Source of the DNA: Butyricicoccus pullicaecorum DSM 23266 | Lineage (GTDB): Bacteria; Bacillota; Clostridia; Oscillospirales; Butyricicoccaceae | Direction: 5' to 3' | NCBI RefSeq assembly: GCF_900167005.1 | Contig: NZ_FUXW01000001.1 | Coordinates: 682,001-746,000, forward strand | DNA length: 64,000 bases | Shown: one piece after another, positions 59,397 to 64,000 of the stretch | How positions within the stretch are numbered: position 1 is the first letter of the stretch | Layout: every line of letters starts with the position of its first letter | The notes under the pieces: model-generated | What the model was told of the DNA's origin: nothing | The model's input: only the letters and a program-made list of their open reading frames with translations | Database searches by the model: none | Made by a program: the position numbers and the translations under genes

Positions 59397-59810
59397 TCAA
59401 AAAAGTTTAGCAAGGTGTTTCAACCCCCGGCGAATGCTATCTCGGACACGGCTGACATCCACTCCCTCAGCCTTAGCAATTTCAGTTGGCGTCATGCCCA
59501 GGTAGAACCGGGCATAGATCCGCTTGGCCTGCTTGTCCGGCAGCGCCATCACCGCAGCGTAGAGCTGTTCCCGCCGTTGTTTGTCCTCCAAGATTTCCTC
59601 CGGGGTCAGTGGGCGATTTATTACGGTATTTTCAATGCCATTGTCATGGTCCAGAGAATAGTATGCCTTATAGCGATACATCTGGCGCTCATAGGCAGCG
59701 TCAGCTCGTTTGTCTGCCAAAAACACAGCGTGTACTTCATCGGTCACTTCCAAAAAAACGTCTGTTTTATATAGATCGGGATACAGATCCCGAAGATTGA
59801 TTTTCTGCAT
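59397..59810 (-). CDS. Sigma-70 region 4-like factor of a conjugative element
   Basis: 137-residue protein. The C-terminal half is a sigma region 4: LYAAVMALPDKQAKRIYARFYLGMTPTEIAKAEGVDVSRVRDSIRRGLKHL, with a helix-turn-helix. The N-terminal half (LYPDLYKTDVFLEVTDEVHAVFLADKRADAAYERQMYRYKAYYSLDHDNGIE) is the region conserved in element-borne sigma-like proteins of Tn916-type and related conjugative elements. ATG 59810 follows GGAGGT. It probably regulates element genes such as the recombinases. Confidence 0.88.
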   Translation of the reverse strand: MQKINLRDLYPDLYKTDVFLEVTDEVHAVFLADKRADAAYERQMYRYKAYYSLDHDNGIENTVINRPLTPEEILEDKQRREQLYAAVMALPDKQAKRIYARFYLGMTPTEIAKAEGVDVSRVRDSIRRGLKHLAKLF

Positions 59811-60498
59811 TATGTACCTCCATTTCGGTTCACAGGTCCAGTTGACGAGCGAGCCGAAATGAGGTGGAGAACGGCAATGGTAAGGTCCAGGCCGCTTTTC
59901 TAAAAAAGCGCAAACAAAAGCGCCAGTCTCCCGCAAAAGGAAATTGGCGCAGCAAAATACACTATGATAATGCCGAAAATACTGCCATGATAATGCCGGT
60001 GGAGGGGCATGATGTATCCAGGCAAAACTCAGGCTTTTTTTGACAAGATGGGTCTTGTCGTTTTGTGTTGAAACACTTTATAGTGCATGGCGGCATCCTC
60101 CTATTGCCGCCGTGTAAGATTGCAAGGTGTAGGGTCGTCGTTACCCTTTGGGCAAAAAGAAGCGGCGGCTCAAATTAGAGCCGCCACAAAGTAAAATAGG
60201 CGTATGAATACAACTGCTATGCAACGGCTTTTTTTCTTTACCGCCGCATGGCAGTTGATCCAAATACTATTATTTTTTTATTCTAAAACTGAATTGTTGC
60301 AGAATTGTCCTAACGCCCACTTCTTTCGACAGAAAAACAGCCCGAATTGCTTCACTTTTGTAGCAATTCAAAATTTATTGCATTTCAGACCGCAAAATAA
60401 CCCGTTTGAGCAGGAACATGGTTGCGCCAAAATAGTCAGGTATATGGCACAGAACATTCAAAAAAGCCGATAACCACAAGGAAATCGGACCTTGTGAG
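59811..60498. other. Intergenic region with repeats and hairpins, no supported gene
   Basis: Contains the 12-bp direct repeat ATGATAATGCCG (59964-59975 and 59987-59998), and the stems GGCGGCA/TGCCGCC (60089-60111) and GGCGGCTC/GAGCCGCC (60164-60185). A reading frame at 60204-60473 has no ribosome site and Phe/Gln/Asn-rich composition and is not accepted. Function unknown; the repeats may bind element proteins. Confidence 0.5.
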
Positions 60499-60696
60499 TT
60501 ATCGGCTCTGCGGCTGTGCGTCTGGCGCTTTGATAACAGTTATATGAAATTGTTCAATATCAATCAGACACTCGCTTTTGCATTTAGGACAAAAGAGAGG
60601 AAAGTTTTTTAGGATGGTATCCTCCCGAATTTTGTCCCGTGTTTTATTTCCACAAATGGGACAGCGGATGAACTCGGTTTTCTCCATATCGGTCAT
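60499..60696 (-). CDS. Cysteine-rich KTR domain protein
   Basis: 65-residue protein with the Cys_rich_KTR zinc-ribbon pattern: IRCPICGNKTRDKIREDT, with CPIC and the Lys-Thr-Arg that names the family, and FCPKCKSECLIDIEQF. Four Cys in two CxxC pairs bind a metal. Frequent on Firmicutes conjugative elements beside resistance or ABC transporter genes; role unknown. Start overlaps the previous stop (ATGA). Confidence 0.87.
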   Translation of the reverse strand: MTDMEKTEFIRCPICGNKTRDKIREDTILKNFPLFCPKCKSECLIDIEQFHITVIKAPDAQPQSR

Positions 60697-60815
60697 TTTG
60701 CATCCCGATCCTTATCTTTTTGCTTCTTTTCCTCTCGATACTTACGGATCAGCTTGTTGCGGACGGGAATACCGACACCAATCAGAAGAACTACCGCTAA
60801 AATTGTGAAATCCAT
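60693..60815 (-). CDS. 40-residue single-pass membrane peptide
   Basis: Small ORF between the ABC permease and the KTR protein. Residues 1-18 (MDFTILAVVLLIGVGIPV) are one hydrophobic helix, then a highly charged tail NKLIRKYREEKKQKDKDRDAK. GTGAGGTGAGC precedes the ATG, ten bases after the permease stop, and the stop overlaps the next start, so it is translated as part of the operon. It may be a regulatory subunit of the transporter; no family recognised. Confidence 0.6.
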   Translation of the reverse strand: MDFTILAVVLLIGVGIPVRNKLIRKYREEKKQKDKDRDAK

Positions 60816-60825
60816 ATTGCTCACC

Positions 60826-61473
60826 TCACATTTCTTTGTTTTCCATGATCCGAATGGAGAACCAGATCGACACAGCATACATGACAACGACGAGTACAAG
60901 CACAAGACCGATCAGCAGCACCGGGGAACTTACAACCGTAGTCACAATGGGATTGTCTGCGGGCATCTTGGGCAGGAAAAACAAGGTCGCCAAAAATCCG
61001 GCCACAGGAATATACATGAACACACGGCCTTTAATGGCTCCATATTTGTAATAGCCCGGAATTTGAAATACGGTATAAAGGGCGAACAGGAACAGGCCGC
61101 CGATGGCCGCGCTGATCATATCAAATGCTCCAACACGTTCACCCATTGCCCGCAGCACAATCGGCTGTGTGATAAGAGAAACCACCAGAGCTATCGCGCC
61201 CAGCGCAAGAACAAAGAGATACCGGCCTGTCACCATTTCGCTTTTCTTGATGGGTAAAATCCCATACAAACGCTCCATGCTGTTTTTCTCCGTTACCGAG
61301 AAAGTGTAGCCTGTGGTCATGGCGATAAAGCACATGGCAAAGGAAACGCCGGTCAGGATGGAACGGTTAATGGCTGCAAAAGCGATAGGAAGAAGCATGG
61401 TAAACCCGATCACCTTGATATAGGGCTTTACCAGCGAAAAGTCCAATTTTGTTGCTTTTAATGTATTACTCAT
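60826..61473 (-). CDS. ABC-2 type transporter permease
   Basis: 215-residue membrane protein with six predicted helices, including VIGFTMLLPIAFAAIN, FAMCFIAMTTGYTFSV, YLFVLALGAIALVVSLIT and PVLLIGLVLVLVVVMYAVSIWF. The segment EKNSMERLYGILPIKKSEMVTGRY is typical of ABC-2 permeases that pair with YtrB-like ATPases. Its start overlaps the ATPase stop by eight bases. Likely exports, or removes from the membrane, a peptide antibiotic or similar compound. Confidence 0.87.
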   Translation of the reverse strand: MSNTLKATKLDFSLVKPYIKVIGFTMLLPIAFAAINRSILTGVSFAMCFIAMTTGYTFSVTEKNSMERLYGILPIKKSEMVTGRYLFVLALGAIALVVSLITQPIVLRAMGERVGAFDMISAAIGGLFLFALYTVFQIPGYYKYGAIKGRVFMYIPVAGFLATLFFLPKMPADNPIVTTVVSSPVLLIGLVLVLVVVMYAVSIWFSIRIMENKEM

Positions 61474-62326
61474 AATCGTCACCTTTCTTGCTCGTGAATA
61501 CAACGATTTCATCAATGGTCGCCGGTTCAATACTCAAAGAGGAAAAAGCGACCGTATCTTCGGTCTTGACCAGAGCCTCAAAGCCTGTGGGGAATGTGCG
61601 GACACCGACCGCTTTTTCCTTCAGGTCAGCAGACAGTTCTTCTGTTCCTCCTTTGACAATGCGGAACAGATCGACAAATTCATCCTTGCTGCCGCTGAAA
61701 AACAATTCTCCATAGCTGATATAAGTGATATAGTCAGCAGCGCGTTCCAGATCGCCGGTGATATGGGTAGAGAACAGTACACTGTGTTCTCCATCCTCAA
61801 TATACTCCGAGAGAATTTGCAGCAGTTCATCTCTGGAAACCGGATCGAGGCCGCTGGTGGGTTCGTCCAGGATCAGCAGCTTTGCGTCGTAAGAGAACGC
61901 ACAGGCCAGCATCAACTTCATCTGCATACCCTTTGAGAGTTCTTTCACTTTCTTGGTGGGAGCGATGTGGAACTTCCGCAGCATCTCGGCAAACCGTTCC
62001 GACTTCCAGTTGGGATAGAAAACGGAGATGGATTTCTCTACCTGCGTTACCTGCCAATCATCGCTGAAATAGTTGGTATCAAATACAACACCGAGTTCCG
62101 CTTTTGCTTTCTGCTCGTCAGCGATATTATCCAGCCCCATGATCTTGATTTCGCCGCCGTTGCGCCCCAGCATATTCAGAATGAGTTTGATGGTGGTTGT
62201 CTTGCCGGAGCCGTTTGGCCCGATCAGCCCCATAATATATCCCTTCGGCAAGGTGAAGCTGATATTGTGAAGCTGGAAACTGTCAAAGGATTTCGAGAGG
62301 TTTTTCACCTCTAAATAGTTAGTCAT
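61466..62326 (-). CDS. ABC transporter ATP-binding protein (YtrB/BcrA-like)
   Basis: 286-residue ATPase. Walker A GPNGSGKTTTIKL, signature LSKGMQMKLMLACAF, Walker [20 protein letters not shown] and switch His in LFSTHITGDLERAADYI. The variant signature LSKGM and the C-terminal 80 residues are as in YtrB and other GntR-linked transporters. It follows a GntR repressor with which it overlaps by eight bases. Confidence 0.92.
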   Translation of the reverse strand: MTNYLEVKNLSKSFDSFQLHNISFTLPKGYIMGLIGPNGSGKTTTIKLILNMLGRNGGEIKIMGLDNIADEQKAKAELGVVFDTNYFSDDWQVTQVEKSISVFYPNWKSERFAEMLRKFHIAPTKKVKELSKGMQMKLMLACAFSYDAKLLILDEPTSGLDPVSRDELLQILSEYIEDGEHSVLFSTHITGDLERAADYITYISYGELFFSGSKDEFVDLFRIVKGGTEELSADLKEKAVGVRTFPTGFEALVKTEDTVAFSSLSIEPATIDEIVVFTSKKGDDYE

Positions 62327-62702
62327 CTGTATTCGCCTCCAATAAAATATCTAAAAGACGGTGCAGTTCTTCGCTGGGAAGATTTGCGATTCTTGCCGCC
62401 TTGATTGCGTCGGTCAACCCATTTTCCACTTTGCAGATAAGCTGCTCTCTCATCAGTTCAGAGCCACGGTCCATGACAAAGCAGCCGCGTCCCTGAACAT
62501 TTTTGACAAATCCCTCTTGCTCTAATTCTGTATAGGCCCTTGTAACGGTTAGGACGCTGATTTTCAAATCTTTTGCCAGCGTTCTGAGGGAAGGTAAGGC
62601 TTCGTCCTCTTTCAGTTCTCCAGATAGGATTGCCGCCTTGACCTGCTGCTTAATTTGCTCATAGATGGGTACGCCTGATACATTTGAAATAATTAGTTTC
62701 AA
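62319..62702 (-). CDS. GntR family regulator (YtrA subfamily)
   Basis: 127-residue repressor: winged helix at 1-75 (PIYEQIKQQVKAAILSGELKEDEALPSLRTLAKDLKISVLTVTRAYTELEQEGFVKNVQGRGCFV) and a short helical dimer tail, the YtrA layout. The start is TTG 62702 behind GAAGGTGAG. In Bacillus YtrA represses a transporter operon until cell-wall antibiotics are present; here it heads the same kind of operon. A short palindromic AT-rich promoter (TTATATATAATA around 62739-62750) lies upstream. Confidence 0.9.
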   Translation of the reverse strand: MKLIISNVSGVPIYEQIKQQVKAAILSGELKEDEALPSLRTLAKDLKISVLTVTRAYTELEQEGFVKNVQGRGCFVMDRGSELMREQLICKVENGLTDAIKAARIANLPSEELHRLLDILLEANTDD

Positions 62703-62884
62703 TCCATCTCACCTTCTTGCTGTTTTAACTGTTATGCTATTATATATAACACTATAACACGAGATGAGTAAAAAGACAATATAGTTTAAGAAAATTTACA
62801 AATAGCAAAAACTGGTCGGAATAATTTTGCCATTTCGATTAGCCATTCTCTCAATCATTCTGCGGCAATTCAAAACAATCCATT

Positions 62885-64000
62885 TTATCTATTTTTAAGG
62901 AGTGTTTTCCTTTCCCATTTTCTATTTATAAAATAGAGTAAGCCTACAATAGCTGGTAAGATCGGAGAAAGTGCCTGGCCGTAATAAATTCCTATAAATC
63001 CCATATTGAGTGAAAAGGCCAAGAACCAGCTCATAATCAAACGCACAATAACTGCGTCCAGTAAAGCGTTAATCATAGCGACATTTGCCGCACCGACACC
63101 AATAGCAAAGGAATCCAAAGTATACATAATGGCATAAATCAAACTGTTTATACTGCAACAGACACGCAGATAGTAAACTCCATCGTTTACTGCTTCCGGG
63201 TTGGTACTACCAAAAAGCAAAATCAATGGTTCGGCAAAAAGCTGTACGCTTATTACGACAACGAATGTTACGGCAACATTCATCACCAAACTAATTTTCA
63301 CTACCTTTCGGGCACGGTCGATTTGTCCAGCCCCCATACACTGGCCTACCATTGCCGTTACTGCCTGTCCAATAGCCCAACAGGGCATACCAGCAAAGGT
63401 ATTGATTTGTAAACCTACATTTGATCCAGCGGACACTGCAGTTCCAAATTGATTAAGCATTCCCGTAACAAGCAGATAGGCGGTGTTGACTACGACCATC
63501 TGGATCGCTGTAGGTAGGCCGACTTTTACTATGGCGATTAGCTTATCCCATTGAAGCGTAAACTTTCTGTGATCCTCCATAGATAAAAATATCCTGTGTC
63601 GCTTCAAATAGAATAGGGAAATCACAAAGGAAATTCCCTGTGCGGTAATCGTTGCGTAAGCTGCTCCTGCTGTTCCTATTCCTAACGGACCTACCAAAAC
63701 AATGTCTAAAATGATATTGATAATGGTAGCAACTCCTACAAAGTAGAGGGGGGATTTGGAATCCCCCAACCCTTTCAGTACAGAGCAGACAGCATTATAT
63801 CCAAAGACAAATACCGTTCCACAGCAAAAGATTTTCATATAGTTGCAGGCTTCTGGATATGCGTCTGCTGGAACGTTTACCATTTTGAATAGTGGCTGGT
63901 AGGTTGCCAAACTCACAACCGTCACAAGCAAAGAGGATACCAGAGAGAGTAGAGCCAACATTTGAAAGGATTCTGCCTGCCCTCTTTTATCGTCTGCCCC
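62885..64000 (-). CDS. MATE family efflux transporter (5' partial)
   Basis: C-terminal 371 residues of a multidrug and toxin extrusion protein. The frame is open to the right edge (GADDKRGQAESFQ precedes the first Met), so the first helices lie outside. Seen are about nine helices, FGYNAVCSVLKGLGDSKSPLYFV with the MATE repeat pattern GxGxxxxP, GLPTAIQMVVVNTAYLLV and the second-half FAGMPCWAIGQAVTAMVGQCMGAGQIDRARK. It exports cationic compounds or drugs in exchange for Na+ or H+. Low-GC composition compared with the host part suggests acquisition. Confidence 0.92.
   Translation of the reverse strand, partial: GADDKRGQAESFQMLALLSLVSSLLVTVVSLATYQPLFKMVNVPADAYPEACNYMKIFCCGTVFVFGYNAVCSVLKGLGDSKSPLYFVGVATIINIILDIVLVGPLGIGTAGAAYATITAQGISFVISLFYLKRHRIFLSMEDHRKFTLQWDKLIAIVKVGLPTAIQMVVVNTAYLLVTGMLNQFGTAVSAGSNVGLQINTFAGMPCWAIGQAVTAMVGQCMGAGQIDRARKVVKISLVMNVAVTFVVVISVQLFAEPLILLFGSTNPEAVNDGVYYLRVCCSINSLIYAIMYTLDSFAIGVGAANVAMINALLDAVIVRLIMSWFLAFSLNMGFIGIYYGQALSPILPAIVGLLYFINRKWERKTLLKNR

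Larger units (their letters stand above)
40781..64000. mobile_element. Integrative conjugative element region with nested insertions (right end outside window)
   Basis: Host synteny stops after rpsI and is replaced by partition (ParA, ParB), DUF6017, antirepressor, PcfB and VirD4/TraG genes typical of Firmicutes conjugative elements. No integrase is seen at this end, so it should lie at the other end beyond the window. At least three further insertions are stacked inside: 46025-53877, one starting at 54595, and one starting near 55090 within that. The left border is placed by the end of rpsI and its terminator and by repeats at 40791, and is approximate. Confidence 0.7.
54595..64000. mobile_element. 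Second insertion in traG, itself nested (right end outside window)
   Basis: Begins with GTTGTATGC after codon GGT 54592-54594 of traG. It has an inverted AAGACTTC/GAAGTCTC pair (about 54608-54643), then a serine recombinase gene cut after FRNIM near 55090. From there on the DNA is a further element in opposite orientation with two recombinases and accessory genes. The remainder of traG is not in the window. The GG preceding the border matches the first insertion. Confidence 0.7.

Noticed and set aside
60204..60473. 89-codon plus-strand ORF in the intergenic region
   Set aside because: No ribosome site, unusual Phe/Asn/Gln-rich composition and no recognisable domain; it overlaps hairpin-rich noncoding DNA.
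1..64000. tRNA or rRNA genes
   Set aside because: Scanning by eye found no cloverleaf with a TTC-arm and CCA-like end, and no rRNA segments; a covariance scan would be needed for certainty.

Overview
The window looks like the chromosome of a gut Clostridia species, probably Oscillospirales near Butyricicoccus or Agathobaculum. This placement is inferred from gene content, GC-rich coding sequence, strong AGGAGG ribosome sites and Firmicutes-type regulators (LicT, YtrA-like GntR, ROK, ECF sigma); no 16S gene is present to confirm it. About 1-40.7 kb is host chromosome. From about 40.8 kb to the right edge the DNA is a stack of conjugative and mobilizable elements inserted beside or into one another.

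Chromosomal part, left to right. A partial Gfo/Idh/MocA oxidoreductase and a ROK glucokinase come first. A magnesium-transport block follows on the minus strand: two MgtA-type P-type ATPases, an orphan winged-helix regulator between them, a 37-codon upstream ORF whose stop overlaps the first mgtA ribosome site, and a 48-residue membrane peptide just after that mgtA. Both ATPase promoters carry CTTG elements spaced 11 bp apart at the same distance from the -10 box. Next is a YclNOPQ/CeuBCDE-type ferric siderophore ABC operon divergent from a TetR regulator, with palindromic operators between them. An AbgT transporter, an amidohydrolase and an M32 carboxypeptidase form a likely peptide or aminobenzoyl-glutamate use operon. 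GalM is divergent from a ROK repressor, which precedes a ChvE/GguAB-type sugar ABC transporter, xylulokinase, a DUF4867 protein and a FucI/AraA-type isomerase. Then come a secreted DxDGDGxCD-repeat protein with an ECF sigma factor and an RsgI-like anti-sigma factor; a beta-glucoside PTS operon with RAT/terminator antitermination and LicT; a bile-salt-hydrolase-family amidase; MntP behind an attenuator-like leader; a secreted C69 dipeptidase; an inverted pair of multi-hairpin repeats; TtcA-like tRNA thiolase; and rplM-rpsI.

Mobile part. Just after rpsI, 10-bp TTTGA iterons and paired GGTTACC/GGATAACC dyads mark what looks like the left end of an integrative conjugative element with ParA, ParB, a DUF6017 protein, an antirepressor, PcfB and VirD4/TraG. 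The traG gene is broken twice. A 7.85-kb mobilizable transposon (46025-53877) sits exactly in frame between codons, flanked by TGG. It carries a large serine recombinase, TnpW, an RlmA/TlrB-type 23S rRNA methyltransferase, a MobQ oriT and relaxase, and a primase/helicase. The methyltransferase is preceded by an eight-codon leader ending Met-Arg-Leu-Arg, the macrolide-stalling motif of erm leaders, and by mutually exclusive stems. A second insertion in traG (from 54595) starts with a truncated serine recombinase that is itself interrupted by an element with two overlapping recombinases, TnpW, a sigma-like factor, a GntR-ABC transporter cassette and a MATE exporter running off the right edge.

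The points most worth follow-up are the macrolide-type leader in front of the rRNA methyltransferase, the magnesium ATPase block with its two unannotated small ORFs and shared operator, the repeat-protein/sigma/anti-sigma operon lacking the usual Asn-Pro cleavage site, and the hairpin repeat pair with compensatory stem changes.
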